Positions 8,174 through 16,206 of a DNA stretch of 64,000 bases are shown here, in pieces (within the stretch, counting starts at the first letter, position 1; every line of letters begins with the position of its first letter). The notes beneath the pieces are model-generated. The model did no database searches. It had not been told where the DNA came from and worked only from the letters and a program-made list of their open reading frames with translations. This DNA is from Lachnospiraceae bacterium (lineage in GTDB: Bacteria > Bacillota > Clostridia > Lachnospirales > Lachnospiraceae): the NCBI GenBank assembly GCA_024694055.1, contig JAILKC010000055.1:1-64000 (forward strand). Direction: 5' to 3'. The position numbers and the translations under genes are program-made.

Positions 8174-8225
8174 AGATGCCTGAAAAGAACAATATTTTAG
8201 GGGACTGCATTGCAGTCCCCTTTTT
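8174..8225 (+). terminator. rho-independent terminator, copy 2 of the duplicated 52-bp element
   Basis: The stem GGGGACTGC/GCAGTCCCC (8200-8220) is followed by five T on plus and terminates dinB; the opposite strand may serve the converging FAD oxidoreductase gene. It is the reverse complement of 2656-2709 with changes only in the 3-base loop, including 26 identical bases upstream of the stem. Confidence 0.9.
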
Positions 8226-8236
8226 GATGTATGTGA

Positions 8237-9790
8237 TTATTTACTTTCGTGATATCCGGACTCGGTGTTGACTGACCAGACATTGCTCTTGTCTGTCCTG
8301 CCGGATATGATATTGGATACCGCTTCGAAAGACGTGCACATCGAATGATCCAGATTATTGTATCTGTGCTGACCGTTACGGCCCACGCAGTAGAGATTGT
8401 CTATGGAACTTAAATACGCTACAAGCTCATCCATGCGTGCATAAGTATCGAAGTATGCCGGATAAGCCTTCTTGACCTTCTCTTCATGATAATCAAGTAC
8501 TTCACTCCTGTTGGCGATAAGTCCGAGATTGATCATATCCTGTATCGCAAAGTCTGCGAATTCATCCTCTGTCATATTCCACCACGAATCACCTTCATAG
8601 CAGAAATACTCAAGACCTACCCATACGGTATGCTCAAGATCCTTGATCATATAGGGTGACCAGTTGTTATATATCTGGAATCGACCCATCTCTATGCCCT
8701 TGTCATGAACATATACCCAGTTATCAGGGATGATGTTGGATATAGTCTTAAGTTTGGTCTTATTCTCAAGTAAAAGCTTCGGAACAAGCACTCCAAGAGT
8801 GATATAATCCCTATACGGAAGCCCCTGTGCGATCTGTCTCATATCATCCGGCACGTCATTCATACCGGCCACCAGATCCTTGACAGGCATCGAAGATATG
8901 ATCACGTCACCTTCATATACCTTCTCACCGTCAGGCGTATCCACCTTAAGTCCGGTAAGATGATCATTCTCATCCTTGATGATACCGACAACTTTATGAT
9001 TACGATATATGGTACCGCCCTTTTTAACTATCTCTTCGGCGGTAACATCCCACAACTGTCCCGGGCCAAGCTTCGGATACTTGAATTCCTCTATTAAAGA
9101 AGTCTCTACCTCTCTGCCTTCCCTGCCTGGCATGATCTTGCCGAATATATCCTTGACAATAGCTGCGATCGACAGTCCCTTTACTCTTTGGCTACCCCAG
9201 TCCGGAGCAATAACACTCGGATGTCTGCCCCAAAGGTTCTCGGTATATCTCTCAAAGAACATACTGTAGAGTTTCTTGCCGAACCTGTTGATATAGAAAT
9301 CCTCAAGCGATTTCTCGGGACGCTTGTGAATCACACTTGCAAGATATGAGAATCCTACCTGTATGGTAGTAAGCAGCCCCATATTGGCTATGGTCTCAAA
9401 CTTAAGTGATATCGGATAGTCAAAAAATCGGCGTTTAAAGAATATGCGGGACACACGCCTTCTTGCAAGCATCGTACGATCCGTCTTGTCAGGATCGGGG
9501 CCGTCTTTTGCAAGAGTCATGTCCACACCGAGCGTCTTATAGTCGCTGGCTTTTGAGCCCTGAAGCGGGAGCATCTTCTCCCACCATTCATTTACTTCAT
9601 CTACTTTGGAGAAGAATCTGTGGCCACCCATATCCATTCGGTTGCCCTTATAGTCTACCGTCTTGGATATTCCACCCATATGCTCGGATTCTTCGAATAC
9701 GATCACTTCGTATTCATCGCTTTTATCAAGTAGCTCATATGCAGCTGTAAGACCGGCGGGACCACCGCCGATGACCAGTGCTTTCTTCAT
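8237..9790 (-). CDS. FAD/NAD(P)-dependent oxidoreductase of the UDP-sugar-mutase/amine-oxidase type
   Basis: This 517-residue protein begins with a Rossmann FAD-binding motif ([16 protein letters not shown]), followed by a second dinucleotide segment with MGG and GGHRFFSK. The C-terminal part ends with a flavin-contacting [15 protein letters not shown] segment. This layout fits the COG1232 group, which includes UDP-galactopyranose-mutase-like and protoporphyrinogen-oxidase-like enzymes. Proteins of this form are frequent near cell-surface polysaccharide genes, so a sugar-nucleotide or lipid-linked substrate is plausible but not shown. No signal peptide is visible. It converges with dinB and lies 18 bp downstream of the terminal part of the GH43 transcription unit. 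Confidence 0.7.
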   Translation of the reverse strand: MKKALVIGGGPAGLTAAYELLDKSDEYEVIVFEESEHMGGISKTVDYKGNRMDMGGHRFFSKVDEVNEWWEKMLPLQGSKASDYKTLGVDMTLAKDGPDPDKTDRTMLARRRVSRIFFKRRFFDYPISLKFETIANMGLLTTIQVGFSYLASVIHKRPEKSLEDFYINRFGKKLYSMFFERYTENLWGRHPSVIAPDWGSQRVKGLSIAAIVKDIFGKIMPGREGREVETSLIEEFKYPKLGPGQLWDVTAEEIVKKGGTIYRNHKVVGIIKDENDHLTGLKVDTPDGEKVYEGDVIISSMPVKDLVAGMNDVPDDMRQIAQGLPYRDYITLGVLVPKLLLENKTKLKTISNIIPDNWVYVHDKGIEMGRFQIYNNWSPYMIKDLEHTVWVGLEYFCYEGDSWWNMTEDEFADFAIQDMINLGLIANRSEVLDYHEEKVKKAYPAYFDTYARMDELVAYLSSIDNLYCVGRNGQHRYNNLDHSMCTSFEAVSNIISGRTDKSNVWSVNTESGYHESK

Positions 9791-9828
9791 CTATACCCCT
9801 CTTATCCGTTCCTTCATATATCACTTTA

Positions 9829-10809
9829 TCACTTCTTGTGGTCGTAAGGGTGAATGGTGATGATATCGCCCTTATCATCAAAGTGAAGCTCTGTATATTT
9901 TACACATCTTCTGTGGTTGATGCCTCCTGAATACTCAGCATCATGATAGAAGAGATACCACTTGCCATTGTACTCTACGATCGAATGATGAGTGGTCCAG
10001 CCTATAACAGGCTCCATGATACGTCCTCTGTATGTGAAAGGACCCATCGGATCATCTCCGACTGCATATACAAGATAGTGTGTGGTACCGGTGGAATATG
10101 AAAGATAATACTTGCCATTTATCTTATTCATCCAAGGACCCTCAAAATATCTTCTGTCCTCGTCACCCGCCTTAATAGGCTCGCCGGATTCATCAAGTAT
10201 TTTAAGGTTAACGGGAGCTGATACATACTCCTGCATATTATCATCCATAACCGCACACAAAGGTCCTACCGCAGGCTCATCTGCTGCAGGCTCGGTACCG
10301 TTCGGATCGAACTTGCCCGTCCTGTACTTCTCTAACTGACCGCCCCACAGACCACCGTTGTATACATAGACCTTGCCGTCATCATCAACAAATACTGCCG
10401 GGTCAATACTGTAACTGCCCTTGATAAACTCAGGATGAGGCTTAAAAGGTCCTTCCGGCTTATCAGACTCAGCGATTCCAAGTCTGAAGTTACCTTCCTT
10501 ATCCCTTGCCGGGAAAAAGAGATAGTACTTGCCGTTCTTGTATGCTGCATCCGGTGCCCACATCTGGTTGGACACCCAGGGCACATCATCCATATGGAGT
10601 GCTACGCCGTGATCCACACAGTCAGCACCTATATCATCCAAAGAGAGGATGTGATAATCCTCCATCTGGTACTCATCGCCGTTGTCATTATCCTCTCCGT
10701 CATGAGCTATATCATGGGAAGGATAGATATATATCTTGCCGTTATATACGTGTGCAGACGGATCTGCCGTAAAAATATGTGTTACCAGGGGTTCTCTTTC
10801 CTTACTCAT
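9829..10809 (-). CDS. glycoside hydrolase family 43 (cytoplasmic beta-xylosidase/arabinofuranosidase type)
   Basis: This five-bladed beta-propeller GH43 enzyme has the catalytic triad in place: Asp16 (TADPSAH, base), Asp136 (SIDPAVF, pKa modulator) and Glu223 (YFEGPW, acid). It has no signal peptide, so it probably cleaves imported xylo- or arabino-oligosaccharides. The ORF extends to a TTG at 10821, but GGAGG lies 6 bases before ATG 10809, so MSKEREPL is the likely start (326 residues). A promoter at 10845-10873 gives it its own transcript. Substrate cannot be fixed from sequence alone. Confidence 0.88.
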   Translation of the reverse strand: MSKEREPLVTHIFTADPSAHVYNGKIYIYPSHDIAHDGEDNDNGDEYQMEDYHILSLDDIGADCVDHGVALHMDDVPWVSNQMWAPDAAYKNGKYYLFFPARDKEGNFRLGIAESDKPEGPFKPHPEFIKGSYSIDPAVFVDDDGKVYVYNGGLWGGQLEKYRTGKFDPNGTEPAADEPAVGPLCAVMDDNMQEYVSAPVNLKILDESGEPIKAGDEDRRYFEGPWMNKINGKYYLSYSTGTTHYLVYAVGDDPMGPFTYRGRIMEPVIGWTTHHSIVEYNGKWYLFYHDAEYSGGINHRRCVKYTELHFDDKGDIITIHPYDHKK

Positions 10810-10844
10810 TTTATCCTCCAAATCTTTATTGCCACACTATATCT

Positions 10845-10873
10845 AATCTACCATTTTTGGCGCTTACAGTCAA
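10845..10873 (-). promoter_or_regulatory. sigma-A promoter of the GH43 gene
   Basis: Minus strand TTGACT (10873-10868), a 17-bp spacer, and TAGATT (10850-10845). The predicted 5' leader is about 30 bases and ends in GGAGG, 6 bases before the ATG at 10809. Confidence 0.6.
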
Positions 10874-10906
10874 CGAAAACAGCTTGTCAGAGTACGCATT
10901 GTGTCA

Positions 10907-12022
10907 TCAAAGTGAATCCATTATCACCTGGAACACTCTCTTGCTTGTCGCATTATCAAAATGCAGTCCGTCAGTCAGCGTATATCCGTTATTTATCAGA
11001 TAACTGTGAGTGTCTATCCATTTGACATTTTCAAGTTTGGCCCTGATCGTGTCATTAAAGAACACTACCTGATCCTCAGTCACGCTCGCAATATTCTGTA
11101 CAGGATTGACTGATACAAAATATGTGATCGCACCTCTTTCGGCCCACTCAGCAGCCTTGGTGTTGACCAGTCTTGCGTATCTGTTGACATTACCTATATC
11201 ATTGACACCGAGTGCGATCACCACTCGTGTGCCGTTTCCTATCATCTCATCTGCCTCAGGCAGCGCCGTACTCTCAAACCACTTATATCCCTTGCCTATC
11301 TTACATATCCATGAACAGCCTCCACCTCCCGTGGCATTCTTCATCATCACGGATCTGGAATCACCGATTATAAGCACACTCGAAGGCTCAATCACCTCAG
11401 GCGTAGGTTCTGAAGCCTCTCCTGCTTCCTCCTGGGCAGACATCTCTGCTATCAGTTTTTCCAAAGCATTGAGTTCTGTCTGTTCAGCATCCGCCACATC
11501 AGTGGTTTTACGATCGGATTCCTTTTCAGCCTCCCCTTCTTTTTTTTCATTAGCCGCTTCCGCGGTAGGGATGGCAGGTTCTTCATCACTTAAATAATCA
11601 TCACAGGCAAAAACTGTATTGCCTTTATATGTGAATTCAAACCATCCACCTTCATCCTGCCCGATGACTTCTATGGATTCTCCCAACTTAAGCATACCTA
11701 TGGACTCAAAATCAGTAGCGGGACCGAGTCTTACATTGACATTACTCACCGCATACATGGTCACGGCGGGATCGATGGATGTAACCTTGGTAAAATCCAC
11801 TTTAAGCGTCTCTTCTTCCACCGTCTCATCCTGATCGGATTCATCCGCTTTTTCCGAAGGTTCATTACCCTCCTGCCCATTATTTTGACCCGACGGGCTT
11901 ACCGCTTCGGTGATCGGGATAACTTCAGGAATGACTTTATTCTCTTTTTTTGACTTTCCGCAACCCACTGCCATGATGCATATTAAGACAGCCATGATTG
12001 CCGGAAGCAGCATCTTACGCAT
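10907..12022 (-). CDS. lipoprotein with SH3b and SGNH/GDSL hydrolase domains
   Basis: A lipoprotein signal peptide ends in the lipobox AVGC (Cys21 from the chosen start). An acidic Ser/Glu-rich linker follows, then a bacterial SH3-like domain with the NVNVRLGPATDFESIG motif, a second Glu/Ala-rich linker, and an SGNH hydrolase domain with block I GDSRSV, ALGVND (block III) and a C-terminal DGLHF containing the catalytic Asp and His. It probably deacylates or de-esterifies a wall polymer at the outer membrane face. ATG 12022 has GAGG 6 bases upstream and starts 1 base after the preceding stop, so I prefer it to the in-frame ATG at 12040. Confidence 0.85.
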   Translation of the reverse strand: MRKMLLPAIMAVLICIMAVGCGKSKKENKVIPEVIPITEAVSPSGQNNGQEGNEPSEKADESDQDETVEEETLKVDFTKVTSIDPAVTMYAVSNVNVRLGPATDFESIGMLKLGESIEVIGQDEGGWFEFTYKGNTVFACDDYLSDEEPAIPTAEAANEKKEGEAEKESDRKTTDVADAEQTELNALEKLIAEMSAQEEAGEASEPTPEVIEPSSVLIIGDSRSVMMKNATGGGGCSWICKIGKGYKWFESTALPEADEMIGNGTRVVIALGVNDIGNVNRYARLVNTKAAEWAERGAITYFVSVNPVQNIASVTEDQVVFFNDTIRAKLENVKWIDTHSYLINNGYTLTDGLHFDNATSKRVFQVIMDSL

Positions 12023-12023
12023 A

Positions 12024-13775
12024 TTAAACCTCGTATACATATATTGTATAAGGTGATCCGTTACCCGTATAAGTACCCTTAAGCTTTAAGTTAAGTTCCT
12101 CGGCATTGTCGATCTCTATCCTTGAGAATATATATCTGCAGCCAAGCTCTGCAAGCGCTTTAGGATCGACAGAAAGCGAATTGTCCTTAAGTGTCATGTG
12201 TCTTAGCGGTGCAAATGTATTCTCATCACTCCCCGAATACAGATATGCCCTCGGACCCCATTCATCATAATACTGCTTAAATCCCGGAGCCGTATCAAGA
12301 GCAGGAGCTATCACTTTTCTCCACTTATCCTTATACTCCTGTGTGTACATTCCGATGTATCCGTCCAAAGTACTTATCCCATTGTACTGCAGTATGGCCG
12401 GATGAATACCGTACGCCGCCGACCATTCATCTTCATAATCAATGTCAGCCTTTATCTCATCAAAAAGGTCTTCCGAATAGAATTCCCTGTAATCGACCGT
12501 AGATGTCTCCTTGCCCAGAATAAGCTTATACGCCTGATTATAACACGTATAATAGAAATCATTATATACCTGAGGCTTGAGTGTGACTATTGCTATGATA
12601 AAAGTCACCCACACATTGGCTATGGTGACCCATGCCTTAAGTCCCGTATCATACATCCTCTTTGCCACAAGAAAAGCCAGTGCATACCATAAAAAAGTAT
12701 TAAAATACAGTGTACGGTCAAGCTGAAAGCCTTTTAGTTTGGGGACAACAGTCTCCACAACGGTCCTGAATGGTTCCCAGTCATACATTCCATATATCAG
12801 GGAATTAAATATGATCCATAAAAACACAAGATTAATCGGATCCTTACACAAATCTCCCCATTCTCCGGCATGAATATGTCTGTAATTTAAATATATAATC
12901 GCAATTAAACAAACCGGCAAAGCCGCATACATATGGGAATCCTGACAATGGAACTGTGCATTCAGGAAACCTTCCAAGGCAAGTTTTAACACATCCGTAA
13001 AAGGAAGCGATGATATCACCATTGACTCCCTTATGGTCACGGTATCAGAAAAGAGCATCGCCGAAAAAAGTCTGTATTCAAATGTCACATATCCGAGGCT
13101 TAGGATCGCTACACTGGCGATCATCCTTCCCGGAAATCTTCTGTCTCTTATCCACAGTATGATAACCGCCACGCACATATAGCACAGGATGAAAAATCCA
13201 TGGTACGAAAAATACGAGATCAAAGGATAGGCAAACAATGCCACATACCACCGAATACACTTTTTGACATCTGAAGCGAAGTATATCTTTCTAAGCATAT
13301 ATATAAGGAGAGGTACGGACGTAAAAGCTATGCCATATGTAGGGAATACCGGAATCAGTCCGAACGCCGTTCCCAGTATCCATATTAACGGCTTATATTT
13401 TCTGTACTTATCGGCATATACATCCTTGGCCAACAAGACGAATGAAAAAAGTCCAATAATTATCTTAAGAAAATATCCAATAAAATACGCAACGATCGAA
13501 GGAAATAAATAATACAGGATATTATACAATGAAAACTCTGAACCAAACACATCCCTGCTAAGTCCTCCGACAATGGGAAGATCCACTCCATGAGCAAAGA
13601 ATGCATCATTAAGCTTCATCATCTTAAAATGTGCAACAAACAGATCAAGATTGTCATGAACTGCTATATAACTGTTATCTCTGTAGTACAAAAATACTGC
13701 TGCCTGCACAAACAATATCAGTTCCACGAGATATAGATACCAGAGTTTTCTTACGCTTTTGAGCACTTTTGCCAT
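12024..13775 (-). CDS. polytopic membrane protein, DUF6044/YfhO-like
   Basis: 583 residues with about 11-12 membrane segments in the first 410 residues and a soluble extracytoplasmic C-terminal domain (about 420-583). The N-terminal segment contains VHDNLDLFVAHFK, an acidic motif in the first external loop like that of GT-C-type enzymes. Resemblance to DUF6044 and YfhO-type proteins is by architecture only. These include membrane enzymes that glycosylate wall polymers. It is 1 bp from the SGNH lipoprotein gene, so they may act on the same polymer. The leader carries an unusual pair of DnaA boxes. Confidence 0.65.
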   Translation of the reverse strand: MAKVLKSVRKLWYLYLVELILFVQAAVFLYYRDNSYIAVHDNLDLFVAHFKMMKLNDAFFAHGVDLPIVGGLSRDVFGSEFSLYNILYYLFPSIVAYFIGYFLKIIIGLFSFVLLAKDVYADKYRKYKPLIWILGTAFGLIPVFPTYGIAFTSVPLLIYMLRKIYFASDVKKCIRWYVALFAYPLISYFSYHGFFILCYMCVAVIILWIRDRRFPGRMIASVAILSLGYVTFEYRLFSAMLFSDTVTIRESMVISSLPFTDVLKLALEGFLNAQFHCQDSHMYAALPVCLIAIIYLNYRHIHAGEWGDLCKDPINLVFLWIIFNSLIYGMYDWEPFRTVVETVVPKLKGFQLDRTLYFNTFLWYALAFLVAKRMYDTGLKAWVTIANVWVTFIIAIVTLKPQVYNDFYYTCYNQAYKLILGKETSTVDYREFYSEDLFDEIKADIDYEDEWSAAYGIHPAILQYNGISTLDGYIGMYTQEYKDKWRKVIAPALDTAPGFKQYYDEWGPRAYLYSGSDENTFAPLRHMTLKDNSLSVDPKALAELGCRYIFSRIEIDNAEELNLKLKGTYTGNGSPYTIYVYEV

Positions 13776-13796
13776 AGATTAAATCGTCCTTTACAT

Positions 13797-13828
13797 TTAT
13801 CCACAGCGTTGGAATAACTTGTGGATAA
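13797..13828. promoter_or_regulatory. inverted pair of perfect DnaA boxes in the leader of the 583-residue membrane protein gene
   Basis: TTATCCACA at 13797-13805 and its exact reverse complement TGTGGATAA at 13820-13828 are separated by 14 bases. They lie 22-53 bp upstream of the start at 13775. No dnaA, dnaN or AT-rich unwinding array is nearby, so this is not an origin by itself. Confidence 0.55.
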
Positions 13829-14062
13829 GTGAAAATTGTAATTATATATTCAAATCACAACGATGTAACAGATCGTCTTTTTCAGGCAGAGTTTTCTTCA
13901 TTCTTGCAACATTTGCAAGTCTCCCTGCATTTTCACCCCAATATTTGGCCGTTTTCAGGCCTAAATTTCATTATTTCCACAATATCTTGTGTTTTCTTGC
14001 AAAACGACCACTATCGCACTGCGTCATCGTATGTATCATATATGCTATATATATGTTAAATC
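13829..14062. other. AT-rich intergenic stretch with an inverted repeat, otherwise nothing recognised
   Basis: The gap between the lspA stop and the 583-residue gene totals 334 bp. Besides the DnaA boxes and the terminator-like hairpin it contains CTTGCAA-CAT-TTGCAAG (13903-13919), a perfect 7-3-7 inverted repeat. A possible -10 (TATAAT on minus near 13850) precedes the downstream gene. ORFs through it look non-coding. Confidence 0.4.
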
Positions 14063-14108
14063 GAAAAAATACAAGATGTTGTAGCAATCCCTGTCGATAA
14101 CTACAACA
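14063..14108 (-). terminator. probable terminator after lspA
   Basis: Minus-strand stem TGTTGTAG/CTACAACA (14108-14101 with 14084-14077), a 16-base loop, then TCTTGTATTTTTT. The stem is AT-rich and the loop long, so strength is uncertain; its place directly after the lspA stop supports the call. Confidence 0.5.
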
Positions 14109-14109
14109 C

Positions 14110-14541
14110 CTATTGTAATGCGCTTATTAATGCCCCGATTATAATGGCAAAGTCCGCTATATTAAAAACAATATTTCTGATCACGCTTGGAGCTTTTGCA
14201 AATACTATATAGTCCACAACATAACCTTTTTTAATTCTGTCATATGTATTGCTGAAGGCACCGCCAAGCAAAAGACCAAGTCCGAATCTTAATGCACCAA
14301 GCCCCTTTTTTGTGAAGGTGCATACAAATACCAAACCTATTATGATAGAAAATATTACGGATATAAATGCAACAGCCACCGGATGTTTATCGCCTTTATT
14401 TAAGAATGCGCCGCGATTATGATATGTGATCACCTTAATATTCCCGTCCAGATAATCATATACCGTATCATTATTCTCGCGGTGTTCTTTTATGCCACGG
14501 TCTATCCCTGCGATCGCCGTCGGTATGATCAGATTAAGCAT
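14110..14541 (-). CDS. lspA: signal peptidase II (lipoprotein signal peptidase), divergent
   Basis: This 143-residue membrane protein matches the LspA layout: an N-terminal region with HNRGAFLNKGD (the NxGxxF-like motif), three further membrane segments, and both catalytic aspartates in SNTYDRIKKGYVVDY and FNIADFAI. It cleaves prolipoproteins ahead of the lipidated Cys, and the SGNH lipoprotein encoded nearby is one candidate substrate. The first membrane segment is short compared with typical LspA. Its start overlaps the end of clpX by 8 bases, indicating translational coupling in an htrA-clpX-lspA unit. Confidence 0.82.
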   Translation of the reverse strand: MLNLIIPTAIAGIDRGIKEHRENNDTVYDYLDGNIKVITYHNRGAFLNKGDKHPVAVAFISVIFSIIIGLVFVCTFTKKGLGALRFGLGLLLGGAFSNTYDRIKKGYVVDYIVFAKAPSVIRNIVFNIADFAIIIGALISALQ

Positions 14542-16189
14542 CCGCTCTGATCTCCTTTAATTCATCACGTTCGGGCAGAGAGGCGGTATTGCTTCTGATA
14601 TCTATTACAGGTCCTCCTGTACCCTCTATATACTCTTTTGTGATAGTGACTCTTCCTATATTGTCATCCTTGGGGATCTCATACATGATATCAAGCATAA
14701 GTTCCTCTATTATAGCCCGAAGTGCCCTTGCGCCCGTATCTTTTTCGATGGCTTTCTTGGCTATGGCTTCCAATGCACCGTCATCAAAACACAATTTAAC
14801 TTCGTCAAGTTCAAGCAATTTCTCGTATTGTTTGAGTATTGCGTTGCGGGGTTCCTTAAGAATACGCACCAGCATATCCTCTGACAGCCCCTTAAGCGTA
14901 CATATGATGGGAAGTCTTCCTATAAACTCGGGGATCATACCGAATTTCTTAAGGTCATCTATCGTTACCTGCTGCAATATGTCTTTATCGTGATCAAACT
15001 TATCCTTTAGTTCGGCCCCATATCCTATGGATGTCTTCTTGCGCAGACGCTGTTTGATGATATCATCAAGATCCGGGAACGCTCCACCGCATATGAAGAG
15101 AATATTTCTGGTATTGACCGTAGTCATGGGCACCATGGCATTCTTGCTCGATGCTCCAACAGGGACCTCTACTTCAGCCCCCTCTAAAAGTTTAAGCATA
15201 CCCTGCTGCACAGATTCACCGTTGACATCTCTCGAACCGTGATTATGCTTCTTGGCTATCTTATCTATCTCATCAATAAATATAATACCCTGCTCCGCTC
15301 TGTCCACGTCATTGCCTGCCGCAGCCAAAAGCTTGGATACCACGCTCTCTATATCATCACCTATATATCCGGCTTCGGTAAGTGAAGTAGCATCGGTAAT
15401 AGCAAGCGGAACATCAAGTATCCTCGCAAGCGTTCTTACCAGATATGTCTTGCCTGAACCGGTAGGGCCTATCATGAGTACATTGGACTTCTCTATCTCT
15501 ATGGAATCCATTGTATCAGTGGCCACTCTTTTGTAATGATTGTATACTGCGACGGATATGACCTTCTTGGCCTTCTCCTGACCTATCACATATTCATCGA
15601 GCATCTCTTTGATCTTGTGTGGAGCCGGAATATCCTCAAGTTTTATGATCGGCTTGTGTTCCTTGGGTTTTTTCACCCTCTGCCTTCCGGGCTCTGCGCC
15701 GCCGAAGAGATCGGCCATATTAAGGAAACTTATATTGGGCATTCCCTGGAATATACTGCCCAAAGGTGTTCCCTGGCTCTTTCGCTCTTCTTTTTCATCA
15801 GGCTTATCTTCAGGCTCTGTATCCTGCCCTGGTTCCCGACCGTCAGGATCGTCCGTATTCTTCATGGCAGCACTTGCTTCGGCCTGTTTGATAAGCTCAT
15901 CCACACGACTCATCCGAGCGTCATCAGACTTATGCTCACTTTCTTCCTCTTTACGCACTTTAGGCTCATCCGAACCGGATGAGCCAAAAGAATTCATTAT
16001 ATCATTGGCCGCCTTGGCCATCATGGCCGGATCCGAACTAAGCTTACTTAAATCGAACCTGCTCACTATGTCCATCGTACGTCCCATGCAATCCTGGCAC
16101 ACACACATATTGTTCATAAGGTGTACCATCTTGCCTGCTTTGCTCTCGCTTCTGCGACAGAGCACGCATATTTCTTCGTAATCGCCCAT
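14534..16189 (-). CDS. clpX: ClpX-type AAA+ unfoldase with long linker and IGY instead of IGF
   Basis: The N-terminal zinc-binding domain has Cys8, Cys11, Cys31 and Cys34. Residues about 50-180 form an acidic, disordered linker, far longer than in typical ClpX (about 420 residues in total; this one has 551). The AAA+ module follows with Walker A GPTGSGKT (241-248), pore loop GYIG (274-277), Walker B IIFIDEID (302-309), sensor regions and C-terminal lid. The ClpP-docking loop reads SIGYG (387-391) where IGF is usual. No clpP is nearby. It lies 17 bp after htrA and overlaps lspA, so it is probably a second, specialised ClpX in an envelope-quality-control operon. Confidence 0.85.
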   Translation of the reverse strand: MGDYEEICVLCRRSESKAGKMVHLMNNMCVCQDCMGRTMDIVSRFDLSKLSSDPAMMAKAANDIMNSFGSSGSDEPKVRKEEESEHKSDDARMSRVDELIKQAEASAAMKNTDDPDGREPGQDTEPEDKPDEKEERKSQGTPLGSIFQGMPNISFLNMADLFGGAEPGRQRVKKPKEHKPIIKLEDIPAPHKIKEMLDEYVIGQEKAKKVISVAVYNHYKRVATDTMDSIEIEKSNVLMIGPTGSGKTYLVRTLARILDVPLAITDATSLTEAGYIGDDIESVVSKLLAAAGNDVDRAEQGIIFIDEIDKIAKKHNHGSRDVNGESVQQGMLKLLEGAEVEVPVGASSKNAMVPMTTVNTRNILFICGGAFPDLDDIIKQRLRKKTSIGYGAELKDKFDHDKDILQQVTIDDLKKFGMIPEFIGRLPIICTLKGLSEDMLVRILKEPRNAILKQYEKLLELDEVKLCFDDGALEAIAKKAIEKDTGARALRAIIEELMLDIMYEIPKDDNIGRVTITKEYIEGTGGPVIDIRSNTASLPERDELKEIRADA

Positions 16190-16206
16190 ATATTCCTCTT
16201 AATTCA

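Noticed and set aside
13819-14100. 93-codon plus-strand ORF in the intergenic gap
   Set aside because: Composition is that of AT-rich non-coding DNA, there is no ribosome site, and it runs through the terminator hairpin and part of a DnaA box.
13776-14109. Replication origin at the DnaA boxes
   Set aside because: Only two boxes and no dnaA/dnaN/rpmH neighbours or unwinding element.
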